In this document: piece by piece, positions 11,516 through 52,033 of the stretch
How positions within the stretch are numbered: the first letter of the stretch is position 1
Layout: each line of letters starts with the position of its first letter
Assembly: GCA_946811695.1 (NCBI GenBank)
Contig: OX328128.1
Span: forward strand, 25,638,701-25,702,700
Length of the DNA stretch: 64,000 bases
Source of the DNA: Gonocerus acuteangulatus
Taxonomy: Eukaryota; Arthropoda; Insecta; Hemiptera; Coreidae
Direction: 5' to 3'
Translations under genes and position numbers: made by a program
The notes under the pieces: generated by a model
What the model saw: only the letters and a program-made list of their open reading frames with translations
Databases searched by the model: none
What the model was told of the DNA's origin: nothing

Positions 11516-12115
11516 TTTCTTAAGAAAAAAGACAATGCATCGGTCCTATCCTGGCTAGAAAAGGGGGTTGACCTATAGATAGCCCGTTCTAAAATTCTGA
11601 GTTAATTATAATGGATGTTAAAATTTAAATAAACAATATATAAAATTCTTGTTTATGACAAAACTCCTCCGAAACTGCTTGACCGATGTTCATGAAAGTT
11701 TTTGTGTATATTCAGTAGTTCTGAGAATAGGATGTAAACTATTTTTTATACCTCTAAATGATAAGGGTAGTTCACCCCAAAACATGTTTTTTGAGCAAAT
11801 ATTTTTATTTTTTTATGATTTGGCTCGCCAATTCCTAAGGCTGGACTTGTACTCAGAAAAAAACCTAGGCGGAGAAAATTGTAATCAACAGATTTACCAC
11901 GAACGAAGACATTGTAAATAAAATTTTAATTTCTTCAGATCCTTATATATGTACTCTTCTTAATGAATGGAAGCACATTCCAACTCTGATAGATGTGGAA
12001 GCCAAAATTTAATTAAAGAATTATTTATCTTATTTAATTCAGTACAATTATTATGAACACTAAATATAATTTTAATTAATCTCGAAGTTGAATGAATTTA
12101 CGTTTTATAAAGATA
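11516..12115. other. No feature recognised
   Basis: AT-rich. The open frame at 11649-11921 has no recognisable domain and is probably chance. Confidence 0.45.
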
Positions 12116-12456
12116 TGCCAGCAGTGGTAGAGCACTCGACTAATGAACTGGAGGACCAGGTTCAAAACCCGAGCGCGCACTAAAGATTTTTTCTTCTAGT
12201 GCTGCCGTTCGAGGGTTGGATTTGGGGTCCCAGATCGTCCCTAGGCTCACCCAGCCTTTAATTAATTTAATTAATAATGGGTACCTTGGGTGCTAATGAC
12301 TTTAGCAGTCGAAGCAGCCAAGGGGAAAATCAGGCGGCCGGAGCATAGTATTGACCACACTATCTCCCTAGTGTATGGTCAAGAATCAGATACCTCTACG
12401 GTATCTGTCCCTCTGGGCCCTTGTGGCCTGTTACGGGACTGATTTTTTTTTTTTAA
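12116..12456 (+). mobile_element. tRNA-derived SINE, family 2
   Basis: A tRNA-like head carries an A box (GTGGTAGAGCACTCGAC) and a B box (GGTTCAAAACC) about 45 bp apart. It is followed by about 270 bp of body and a short T-rich end at 12443-12456. The body string GCAGTCGAAGCA recurs near 16110. A functional tRNA is unlikely because the acceptor stem does not close. Confidence 0.75.
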
Positions 12457-12911
12457 GATATGCCAGTCTGATTTTTTCCAAGTCTAATCGGGATTTGATT
12501 AAAATATTATTTAATGTTCAATTGTAAAACTTCGTGAATTTAAATTATTTACACATAATTTAATAAACAGGGGAAACAAAAAACAAAAATATGGCTAGAC
12601 AAATTTGTTATAAATCGGTTAAGATTTATAGGCTGTAGCCTTTTTTGAGGCACGATATGTCGTTTAGCCCCACTTTGTTTTCGAAGAATTGAAACTTTTT
12701 TCTTTTTTTTTTTTTTTGATACTTTAAATATCATTTAAATAACATATGACATAAATAATTGAAAAATATTGATTAATTTGTTATTTATAAATTAGAGAAA
12801 ATGACTTTGAGTCCGATCACACAAGATAGTATTACCCCTTAATAAACAGTATGAGGGAACATTAGACTCAGAAAAAAAAATTGACTTATACTTGTATTTG
12901 TGTGGGTATGT
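12457..12911. other. No feature recognised
   Basis: AT-rich DNA with a short poly-T near 12700; the Lys-rich open frame on the minus strand reflects it. Confidence 0.5.
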
Positions 12912-13179
12912 TAATTGGAGGGATCGGGGCAAAATAGTGCCAAGCAACATTTTTAACAAAGCTTAACTGTAGCTGCCATATGTTGGATATTATGTCGGAC
13001 AATCAGTCTATGATGAAAATGCTACTAAAATATCACTACAAGCTCTGTATGCTACTTAATCTTGTTGTTTCTAACCATTTCAACTGATAGTCCCACATAA
13101 TATCCCACATATAGCAGCTACAGTTAAGTTTTGTTTAAAATGTTGCTTGGCACTATTTTGCCCCGACCCCTTCAATTAT
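12912..13179. mobile_element. Foldback MITE
   Basis: Left arm from 12912 (AATTGGAGGGATCGGGGCAA) and right arm ending about 13179 (inverse AATTGAAGGGGTCGGGGCAA) match over about 90 bp, including AATAGTGCCAAGCAACATTTT. The loop is about 90 bp. A TA lies at each edge, consistent with a TA target. No coding capacity. Confidence 0.85.
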
Positions 13180-13809
13180 AGTCCTAACATTTATTATGTA
13201 TTTTTTACAGACATACTTTAACCTAATATTTTGCTGTTCATGATAAATATATAATAATAAAAAATAAGTCGATCCCACAAGGTCCGGACAATAAAAATGA
13301 TCGTTCAGCAATACAAATCGGGATTTATAAAGGGAAAAGAGGATCTTTGCGAGTGGACAGATTCAGGGGATTTGAAGGGATAGGAGAGCAGAGGACAGTA
13401 AGTCCTTGAGAGGCAGATTTCTGTAGGGTCCATCGCTAAGCCGGAGACTTAGTGTGGTCCAGCATATGAAACAATAAGGTACCGCTTTAGCTACCCTTGT
13501 TGGACTCCCTTTCATATGTAATATCCACATGGTATATCATACTTTCTTTCTGGATTTTTACCTTCTACAGTCATCCCCTTTCACCTTTCAATAAGAACAT
13601 ACAGAATTGTTGAAAGCAATAGTCCGAAAGCCAGTAACCGCATGTTTCATGGAGTGTTTTATGGATCTTGAAATTTTGCTATAATGTACCTCTTGGGTTG
13701 ATAAAAAGGTATATATGTGTTTCCTGGACATACCTTGGAACACCAGGTACTGCGCATTGGGGAATGGTGGAAAAAAATATTTAACAAAAATAGAGTTTTT
13801 TCAGAAACA

Positions 13810-13854
<45 letters not shown>

Positions 13855-14690
13855 TAATTGTTTTTATTCTAATATTAAACGAGAGTTTTATTCACGCTGC
13901 CAGTTAAACCGGGACATCTGTTCAAGATCATGTGAGCAAGAACCAATGAGAGCGCAGGGAAGAACCACAACTGCGCGGTACTCTCATTCATTCTTAGGGT
14001 TACGCGCAGTGTATTGCAGTCTATCATAGGCAACATTTATTTTTATGTTTCCTGATAATTAAACCCCACAAAAGTGTCTGCTCTTTTTTAATTATTTTCA
14101 AATATGTGTATTGAAGACGCTGTTTAAATCGCAGCGTGAATAAAGCACTTCACTTATTATTAAAAATAAAAACTTGATACTTTGTTTTTTTTTTTTTTAT
14201 TTACATTTTAACCCCCTTAAAAGTGTCTGCCTTATTTATTATTCATTGGAAAATGGGCTTAATTCGCAATTATTTTACATTAATGATAGTTGGCTTCTGA
14301 ATAAAACACTATTTTTGGGCAATATTGTTTTGCACCTTTCCCCTATCAGGGGGGGGGGGGGGTGCAGTACCAGGTTTACCAAGGTATGTCCAGGAACCAC
14401 AAACTTACCTTCTTATCTACCCAAGAGGTACATTATAGCAAAATTTCAAGGTGTATAAAACACTTCATGAAAAGTGCGTTACCAGCTCTCCGATTACAAC
14501 CCAATGTATTAGGCCATTCAATATGTCCGCGCGTTTTAATATCATGCATGTACATTTTTTATTTTCGTATGTCTAATGCGCCAGACCTGCTGCAATATTA
14601 ATTAATAGTATACATGCTGAGCATACTGTCACTGTAAAGACTGCCAAGAAATGGTTTAAAAAATTTAAAGTAAGAGAAAGCAGCATTTAT
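13180..14690. other. Unrecognised, with poly-A (13813-13852) and poly-G (14350-14361) runs
   Basis: Mixed DNA without a supported gene. The 104-codon open frame across the poly-A tract and those at 14174-14601 have no recognisable content. Confidence 0.45.
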
Positions 14691-14699
14691 ACCCAAAGT

Positions 14700-15172
14700 C
14701 GCCGATACCCAAAGAGAGCGCCGATACCCAAAGCCTGTAGACTGATAAATCAGTTCGGATCGTGCCGATCCCCGTGGCCTGTAGACTGATATATCAATTC
14801 GGAGCGCACGCCGATCCCCGTGGCATGTAGACTGATATATCAGTTCGGAGCGTACCGATCCCTGTAGACTGATATATCAGTTCGGAGCGCGCCGATCCCC
14901 GTGGCATGTAGACTGATATATCAGTTCGGAGCGAACCGATCCCCGTGGCCTGTAGACTGATAAATCAGTTCGGATCGTGCCGATCCACGTGGCCTGTAGA
15001 CTGATATATCAGTTCGGAGCGTACGCCGATCCCCGTGGCATGTAGACTGATATATCAGTTCGGAGCGCACGCCGATCCCCGTGGCCTGTAGACTGATATA
15101 TCAGTTCGGAGCGTACCGATCCCCTTGGCCTATAGACTGATATATCAGTTCGGAGCGCACCGATTCCGTCTG
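14700..15172. repeat. About 46-bp minisatellite, about ten units
   Basis: Units read CCGATCCCCGTGGCCTGTAG followed by ACTGATATATCAGTTCGGAGCG, with small indels and ACG/AC/CG variation at the joint. Each unit contains the palindrome CTGATATATCAG (AAATCAG in two units), and the GATC/CGATCC segments are partly inverted. The array is more GC-rich than its surroundings. Confidence 0.95.
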
Positions 15173-15870
15173 TTCTCTGGTTTTAACAGTTTACTGGCAT
15201 TATTTATATCTGTCACATATTTTTTTCAATATATCTGTGGAGCCTACACCTGGTTCTTCAGGTGTGAACATTGGATGATGGGAAAGTTAAAAAATTGTAT
15301 AAAGAAACTGAAACGTGAATACAGCTAAAAAGCATTCAGGCCACGGAGCCTTAGACTCTCAGGCTGACAATGTTCGTATTAGATAGTCCCTAAAAGGTTA
15401 ACCCATTTCTTGGGACCAAAGAAAAGTTGAAGAAATGTTTCAAAAATTCTTTAAATGTATGTATGTAATTCTTTAAATAGTTGCTAAAAAAGAGTTTAAT
15501 GCAAGTTATAATGAAATAGGCACTACTTACCTGGATGTTGTTCTTACGAAACAATCATTTACATAACTAAGGATAAGGTTAGTTGTGAAATAAATTTATC
15601 TACCTGCCATTGACTAAAATATTTATTTGCATTGTCAAAAATTTTACAAACATTTCAGTTCACATATTAGTGAGCCATGAGTTCAATCAAAACATTTTTT
15701 CCACAGATACTTGTATAAACATTCAAAACTTATCACTGGTCAGTTTAGTAAAGTAAGAGTAGCGTAGCTGGAAATCATGAAACCTGTATTTCAAGGAAAA
15801 TATATTAAATATACTAGAAAAAGCATTTTTAAGCCTGCATTGACTGGTACAATCCCCTGAATTAGAAAAT
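15173..15870. other. No feature recognised
   Basis: AT-rich sequence. The 67-codon open frame at 15125-15328 starts inside the minisatellite and has no known domain. Confidence 0.5.
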
Positions 15871-16119
15871 GGTAAGGGAAATGTTTTAAAGAATGAAATA
15901 ACAAAAGCATATTAGAAGAAATGAGAAGTGACGGCCAGAGGAGGCTCAGTTATTTTAATGCCGTCCTGAGAAACCTGGAGAGTTAAACGGGCTCTGCTCC
16001 ATGGGCATCTAAGGTCTTGCGAGTTGCTGTCTCGTAAGGGTTGTCAGACTAAGATTTAGGATCATTTTTGGGAATATTAGTCTTGTTTTTGGTGTTAGTG
16101 ACCCAAGCAGTCGAAGCAC

Positions 16120-16150
<31 letters not shown>
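15871..16150 (+). repeat. Dispersed repeat D with poly-A end
   Basis: This stretch matches the reverse complement of 48455-48595, sharing for example GAGAAATGAGAA, GAGGCTCAG and TTTTAATGCC. It ends AGCAGTCGAAGCACC plus poly-A, like the SINE family 2 body. It is probably a retroposon 3' region. Confidence 0.65.
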
Positions 16151-17167
16151 TTAGTCTTGTTTATATTTAGGATGTAAGTCAACAAAAAGCTTTTTCCTAT
16201 CCCAAATATTTTATTAAGATAGAAAAGCATCATTCAGAACAATATTTCCATCATCAGTGCCCAAATTTGAGCTGGCTTGCCTGAACAAGGGTCCTTTAGC
16301 AACCCCAAATATTAGATCACGAGATATGGGTCTTGTTTATTCGAGTTGTATTTTATATTGCTGGTGAACTACAATTTTTTGTTGTAAATTTTTTGGAAAC
16401 ATGCATTAACCGATTCTTAATAATTTATATTATTATCCATATTGAAAAGCGATTCCTAAATATTGGCACAGCTAAACATCTACAATAAATAAACTTATTG
16501 TCACTACACAGTAAGAAAATTGACTAATAAAAAATCAGTAGACTAAAAAAATAAACATATTGTCCATATATTATTTGAGATAAATTGACCAAATCGTTGC
16601 AGATGTCTTCTTTCCAGCTACACATTCTTACTTCACAGAGTTCACTTACTCACTCTAGAATAATAAATTTAATAAAATATGAACAATCAACAAATTCTTT
16701 ATTTAAAACAGCACCAAACAATGGACTTAGTAAAGAGATAAGAACATAGGTATTCCATACCATCACAGATTCAAGACTTTAAAAACCTCGTCAATACTAA
16801 CAACACTTGGTGACACGATAAACAAGAAAGAAAAAGTAACAACAACCACCTCTTAGGAAAATATATTTGGCACCAAATGCCAAGGAACTATAAAACGTGT
16901 GAAAACTAACAGAAAAATGTAATAAAATGAGCTATAAATATCTAATAATAAAAATACAAAACAAAAATATTTTTAAACTTATTAAAACAATCTGCTACTT
17001 TCTCTTATTTCTAACAAAAACCGACAGAGGTTTCTAAAATAATTCCTTTATATGTTAACATGTGCACAAATATGCAGTGCACTCCGCAAACTATCCCCCA
17101 AAATAGTGAGAATATTATACTTCGTGATTGCAATAACTATAAGCAATAATATTTAAAGATATTGGTA
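16151..17167. other. No feature recognised
   Basis: Very AT-rich with many stops in all frames. Confidence 0.55.
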
Positions 17168-17729
17168 CTTATGTATTAGCTTCAATGCAGGTTAAGGACG
17201 TGGGATCGTTCAGAGATCCGGATCATCAGCACAGGTGCATAACTCATTAGCATTTATATTGGCCTATTCCTATGGGCAATTCTATTGGCCATTGTAGTAA
17301 CCACATGTTGCTTGTTTACATTCTGTTTTCAACGCAATTGACTTGCAGATTTCTGTGTTTTACAGGCATTTTATGTGTGGTTTGTTGTTTCTGTCCTTTT
17401 TGCTGTTCGGGTTTCTGTTAGGAAAATGCGTCTTTGGGATATTTTTCAGTTGTACTGAAAAATATGCTCAATTGCATATCAGCCCATTTTCCACCGACAA
17501 ACCATTGGGTTGGATTGACTAGAATTTCGATATAACCTTGAGCGTAGTGAGGCAATTATGCCATAAACATATGTACTAAGCTTTTCCTCAAGGTTATTTT
17601 GAAACTCTAGTCGTCCCAAATCGTTGATAATCCCATCGCCATATTGGCAAAAATTCAATTGATGCCTGGGCAGATGATCCAGATCTCTTAGAGCCAGTTC
17701 TTTAACCTGCGTTTAAATTAATACGTAAG
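17168..17729. mobile_element. TIR element E, copy 1
   Basis: The element is 562 bp with termini CTTATGTATTAG and (inverse) CTTACGTATTAA, followed inward by GCAGGTTAA and AGATCYGGATCAT in both arms. TA flanks both ends. A second copy begins at 63746. The TA target suggests Tc1/mariner-like mobilisation. There is no transposase inside. Confidence 0.85.
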
Positions 17730-19224
17730 TACCATGATATTAAAATAATTATTAAAATTAATAACTGATATTTTCAGTAAGTGCCTAATTTATCTTAATA
17801 AACATAAACTTAAATAATACTGAAACAACAAAATCAGCCACAACTAACAACAGTAAGATCACAATGTCGAAGGACTGAAATCGACCTCCATAATTCCCAT
17901 ATTTAATAAACCAATAGAAATTTCAGTCCAATATTACTCTTCTTGTTACTCAAAATTGCCAAGATGCCGTTGATTTTACTTTACCACCGAATATTTAACT
18001 ATATGTATATATTGTAAGATCTCGAAATTATTGTTAACTAACCACATCAATAAATTATAGCTTATTAAATATGTTTGATTCATATTTGTACCATTTAATA
18101 ATACATTTTGTCTCTACAATAGATTAGCTCAATACAATCTGTTAGCCTATGGCAATACTCATATTTTCAATAATGGCAAGTAAACAATTGTACAATGCAA
18201 CAATTAAACATAAATTTTCTAAAAAAAGAAATTTTCTGATTTCAATTCTGATAATTGTTAATGATGGCTAAATATAATTTAAAAAAAAAAAAATAAGAAA
18301 AAGGAAATGGAGATTCTCAGCATGCTTTTAAGGAAATAATTTAAAGTAATTATTTAGTTTTGTTCAAAGCGAATCATTTTCTTAAGATGTGAGCTGAAAC
18401 AGTCAAATGATAAATAAATAAGAGCACAGAGGTAAGTGTCATTTGTCTATACACACCCAGTTTTTCTCTGCTTCCTTCCCTGACTCTTTGAAGAAGATTG
18501 TTCAAAAAATGTAAAAATATCCATACAGAACTTTTTATCAACACTGTCTAGATTTCACTAAACCTCAACTGTTTCCTGAAGTCTAAGCATTGAAGCAACA
18601 TAACAATATGGTGGTGAATATTACACTTTGTATACCTAACTAATTAAGTATTATTATTATCTAACAATAGTTACATTTTTATTCCATTTGTACTTATAAA
18701 ATAATTGTTAATATTATTCAGTAGAACTTTTCTTGGCAAATAAGACAAAGTCGCCAAGCTCCAGAGAATGATTATAGAACACAACATTTACTTTAGGATG
18801 AAAAGTGGCACTGAAGTATAGTCAATTAAATTATCCAGGATCAATAACAATAAATGTTATAATAAAGACGTATGTGGAACCAAGCAACACAAATGCCAAT
18901 AGTTGTCTGAAACAGTATGTAAGCAAAAATTAACAAACGAGGAGGCAAAAATAAGATATTGAATTTATCTTCCTTTTGAGTTTTAAGGACAAACCTAAGG
19001 TACAGTAGCCATCTCTTTGCTGCTATGTCTCTCCTGATTTTATTTTTAGCACTTTCCTCCGAAGGAAAGTAGCTATTAAGGTTGCATTCATGACGGGAGT
19101 TTTGAAACCATTTTTCAAATCTTTATCGACCCTACCTAGTAGACACCGAAAATTACCCCCGTTAATATATATATATATCCGTTAATACGATACAAAACTT
19201 TGTATGTAGTAGTCCCCCAGCAAA
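17730..19224. other. No feature recognised
   Basis: Very AT-rich and free of supported features. Confidence 0.55.
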
Positions 19225-19550
19225 TGATTGAACGAGTTCATTAAATAGTAAAATCGGTCCATCTGGAGAGAGGTTTACTCCGGAGACAAAGTAGTTATTT
19301 GCCAATACCAGCCGTAATTTTTGTTATATTTCAACGAAAGTCGGTACTCTTTGCGGACATCTAAACAGAAAAATGTGTTGTAAAAATAAACTAAATTGGT
19401 TCATTAGGAGGGGGAGTTACTACGGGACCCAAATTAATAATTTACTCGTATCGGTCGTAATTTCTGTTGTATAAGAACAAAATGCTGCATGTGTTGTGGG
19501 TATCTAATAAGAATGAAGTGTCATTCAAAAGGGGGGATTTACTTTGAACT
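19225..19550. repeat. Degenerate tandem repeat, period about 125-140 bp
   Basis: Segments at about 19260, 19402 and 19527 share a CATTnGGAGrGgGrTTTAC core followed by CGTAATTTyTGTT. Identity between units is low. Confidence 0.5.
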
Positions 19551-20116
19551 ATGTTTGAATAGAGTTTGCCCATCAAACGTAGGTTGGCTAAGCTCCCACT
19601 AGGAGTGCCTCTGTTTCAATATGGCATTAAATGGGTTGTATTTCTGACTTCTGCTACTAGGGGTGCTGTAACCCGCTCATGCATTATTGCTGTATCCTGT
19701 TCCTTCTATTATTCATCAAGTTAAATCGACAAACATGTTATTTATTTTTATTTTTTTCTTAAATAGTGTAGTACTACGCATACAAAAAACTCTGGAAGGA
19801 AATTAATTAAAAAACTAATAATTGAAACAGCTGCTCATTACAAATGTAAAAGAGCAAAACTATTCATGTTTTTATTTTTTTACATACGTTATTTTAGGCA
19901 AATTATTCGGGTATTCACCAGACACTACCCAAATTCTGAGGAAAGTGATTAGTTATGCAGTTCCTGTGTGACGGGTTTTTCTATTAATACATTGATTCTT
20001 GTATTCATCAAACTGATAATAGCCAAGGGAATGCGATAAAAATCCTATGTTCTCTTTTAACTTTACATTTTTTTTAAGCTTCATGGAAACAACTCTCCGC
20101 TAACCAGTTTTTATAT
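19551..20116. other. No feature recognised
   Basis: AT-rich flank of the hAT MITE. Confidence 0.5.
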
Positions 20117-20124
20117 TCAAAGAC

Positions 20125-20551
20125 CAGGACCGCCACATCTCAGAGCCGGGCCCAGGACCAGATCATGGGCCCCCACTTCTCAAAGCCAGACTTAAAATTC
20201 TAGTACTTTGCTATAGGACTTTGGACATTTTAAAATTATTTTCATCTTGAGTTTTGAGCGAAATGAGAATAAAAGCCGACAATCGGCGCAGCAAAGGTCA
20301 CTTTCGCTACTTGTAGTTTTATTACGACTCCTAATGAAATGTAATATTCTGGGACTGTACTTGTTTTGTCGTTTATGTACTTTAAAAAATATATAGATCC
20401 CAAGCCAATAAATATAGGCTACGACCGTCTAAATTTCTAAACCCTATTCTTTTTACAAGCTCATAACCTATACATTTTTTCCAATTCCTCGGCACCCTGG
20501 CCTGGGACAACTGTACCCGGCAGTCCCCCCCCCCCCCATGTGGCGGCCCTG
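20125..20551. mobile_element. hAT-type MITE, copy 2
   Basis: A 427-bp copy of the element at 2067-2502, with ends CAGGACCGCCACAT and ATGTGGCGGCCCTG and a perfect 8-bp duplication, TCAAAGAC (20117-20124, 20552-20559). Internal identity to copy 1 is high, including GAGCGAAATGAGA and CTGGGACTG. Confidence 0.93.
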
Positions 20552-20559
20552 TCAAAGAC

Positions 20560-21587
20560 ACGTTGACTCTTCCAAACATTTATAAACTGTTCATTTAATA
20601 TAAAAAGGATTAAAATGGAATTGAGCTCAATGTACTATTTTTGTAATGTTTTAAGGTAGATACTCTGCAGTTTATTGCAACTAATTTAATTTATTAAGAA
20701 AACAAACGTTAAGAATTTGTGCTCCATCAAAGTATAAATTGATGAAGAAACTTAGGCCAAAGTTATTTAGGAAGAAAAATAATTATGAACACAAGTTGGA
20801 TCAACAGTTCTAATCTAATACAATGAAAACACATAAGTTGAAAAGCAGACTTTATAAAATAAATATAAAAAAATTTAGGGAGATATTATTCTCAAAATAT
20901 TCTAAGACTCTCTTTGGCAGTTCCACCAACAGAGGACTAGATAGAAACTCAAAGCAAAATGTAGTTCTGGTAAGTTTGAAGTATCGGATTTTACCTAGTA
21001 GTCAAGAATCCTACCGATGATACGGATCTTTTTAGACTTTACGTAATTTTTCGAGCTGATGAACTCAACAGTGGATGCCTCAGAAAAAAAGAGTACTTCA
21101 TAGTAGTGGCTTGAAGATTATGTACACAAACATCAAACACTTTCATGAAATCCAACCTATGCCAGTTACAGGACGTTTTGTAAGCTCTGACAACAATATT
21201 ACATTTATAGGCATAAAAAACTAATTACATTTGTCATTATTTTTATTATTATGCTGCTATACTTCATGTTTTGCTCCACTACAGCTATTTATCAGAGCAA
21301 ATAATATTATTCAAGTCATCAATTTATAAATAAATCAATCGTATAATGTGGAATATTTCTACATCCTTAGTAAACTATTATTCAAAAAAATAAAAGTTTA
21401 CACAAAATAAAAAATAAATTAATCCTGGATAACTTTTGCACAAGAAGTTAGCATAGAAATATTGAGAAAATAGCAAACCCTGAGATAACCATTGAAAAAG
21501 CTCAAGTTGTTCATCGTGAAATATGTCGATTGTTTAGGCACCCCGGCGATTCTTAACGGCTTGAGGATAATGCTGGCTAAATGGTAA
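20560..21587 (-). other. 3' UTR and downstream flank of the GRIP-domain gene
   Basis: The stop codon of the gene is at 21588-21590. Minus-strand AATAAA occurs at 21242-21247, about 340 nt past the stop, and is a candidate poly-A signal. Nothing else is evident. Confidence 0.35.
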
Positions 21588-49214
<27,627 letters not shown>

Positions 49215-50395
49215 CGTTTAACACCTAGAACAGATGATTTCACTGTGAAATTAAATCAGATAAGAACTACAGTGAAAAGGACTGATATCAGTAACAGTTA
49301 AATATCTAGATGAATTTATAAGTATTTGCAACTTCCTGCTATTCATTAAAATGCCCTGGCAGAGAAAACATCACCATTAAAGGGAAATAAAGATAGACAT
49401 TAAAATAAATAAATGTCCAAATAGTTAAATAGTTTATTCATAATTTCAAATTTTTTTAAACAAACTTTAATAATTAAAAATTATCAATTAATATCAGGGA
49501 CTAAAAAAAATCATAATTTCTAATAAATAAAATTAAAACTAATTAAATTCCCTTGTTAACATGTCTTATAAACTACATAAAGGGGTAATAATACCTAGTA
49601 ACACATTTTTTTTTATGGGCTAAAATTCTTCCTTAACTAATCAAAAATGATATCCAAAAGTGTTTATATGAAGAAAAATTTTTTAAATGGACAAAGAATA
49701 CGATTTTCCGATGCCGAGTGGACAGGGTATTGATTTGAAGATAATTTTTGAGCGAGCTTCGATTGGTACCGTTTTAATTGTTAAATTTTTTGGCCCTTTA
49801 CTACATTTCAAAATTAAAACCCATTTTTTTATCTTTATTACAAGAAAGTATGAAAAAAAATTAAATAGGAAAGACATGAACATTTCAGAACATTAAACTT
49901 TAAAGTCGTTTTCTCAGCATTATGTTTTTACTAATCGGGCAATACTATGGCGACTTCAATTTTTGCCCGATCAACTTCAAATTTTAACTACAGCTTCCTC
50001 ATGATATTTGCTAGAAAAGTACGTCGAATTTTTTTGATTCATTTAATTATAACGATTTTATAACCGATTTTTTAATAGAAAATGAATAATTGTTCACAAT
50101 TTTTGAAAAAATTAATATTTCTTAAAAATCCTACGTACTTTACTACATTTAACCTTCTTCTTTTGAAATAATTATAGTTTTTCGTTCTAGATTAAAAATT
50201 GCCTCCTGCAGACTATCGCACGTGAAAAAAGAGGGTTTCCGTTTGTCAGACATAGCGCCGCCATTATTTTTTTCCAAGAATTACGTATTTTTTTTTTTTT
50301 TTTGGATACTTTAACATCCCAAAAACTTTTGTGTGTAAAAAGGATTCATTTGTACCATCCTTTGTAATGAACAGTAATAAAATTAAGCCAATTAC

Positions 50396-50448
<53 letters not shown>

Positions 50449-51297
50449 TTCAAAAGTTTTTTTTTAACAAACAATTGAAAGAAAAATTATACGTATAAAA
50501 AAAAAGACGATTCCTTAATGGTCGCGCTGAAGAAAATACTAAAATTACTTAAACTAAAGAACTCTGAACTATCAAATATTTAATCTATGCAATTGTCGCT
50601 AGACAAAGCTATTCCTAAACATGAAACCCTCCAAGACAACTGAGAAAGCCTAGGTCAAGCAACAAAAAAAAAAAAAAAATTACTGATAGATTCAGAATGA
50701 ACAAGGAAAAGCTTTGGAGAGGATAGAGACCACAGTATGTAGAAGGGAAACAAAATTAGAAAGTACAAATAATAAAGACAAGACTGACTAGATAGAAATA
50801 AAAAGTTACAGTGGACCGTTCTGAGAGCCCTTCACACTTCACTAGACAGACTACTTATTGGTGTCGATAAACCACAATGTGGACAGGAAATCATTTTTTG
50901 TTTTAAGAAATGAAAATAGCAAATTATCTTCTGTCCCATGAATACTATAAATATTATTTATTGGAGACAAAAAATTTTAAATTAGGTAAGAGTGGTCTAG
51001 TAAGCTCCAATAAGCAGGGGATAAAAAGCACTCACTTCATTATTTTCAGAAATTCGATAGAATTGTTGGGATAGTGGTCAAGAAATCATCAACATTGGTT
51101 GCTACAGAATAAAACAAGAGCTAGGTTCCCACCGAGTTTTGGAAATGGAATTCCCCGATTTTTCCCTGACTTCCCAGATAGTGATAATTGATATTAATCG
51201 AGGGATTCGGTGTTAACGTGTACATAATAAAATAAATTTGTATAATTACATGAATTAATAAACAAGCACTAACTTAATATGGTAGCTTACAAAAGTT

Positions 51298-51350
<53 letters not shown>

Positions 51351-51997
51351 AAGGCCGAGTTGAGCATGCTAACTTACTTGCGATTCATAACGACACTGTT
51401 ATGAAGTGAATATTTTCAAATCTAATAGATATCCAAATTTTATTATATTATTCGGAATAATACAAACATTATCTAAGGGGAGTTTTTGTTTATTTATTGA
51501 CTATAGACTACATGGGCGTATATAGGCAATAATTTCGGGTGGGTACATTTGGTGGGTATGGACTACTAACAATCAAGAACTTGGAATAGTTAGCCAACTA
51601 AATGCTATGACAACCAAAAAAAAATATTTTTTCTGAACTAAGTGATCTTACTCAATTTATTTTTAAGGTTTTTATAACACATTTTTACCAATTTTCGGAG
51701 GGGGGGGGGCTGCAGCTCCCCTTCCTTATATACGCCCATGGCTGACTATTACCATATGTGATAAAAAATACAAGTACATCAAATAATGCTGGGAATTTAA
51801 CCCAACAGATCTCTAGTTAAGAGCCTTAAAAATATAGCAAAGACCATGTTTTTAAGATTCTTCATGTAACCCTCCCAGCTTCCCAGATGTTGCATTACAG
51901 AGACCAAAATATTCCAACACAGTGAGAGAAAGAAAAGAAGAATTGGAAAAAATATATACATACAACCCATGCAATTTTTCCTTTTTTCTGTGCCTGC

Positions 51998-52033
<36 letters not shown>
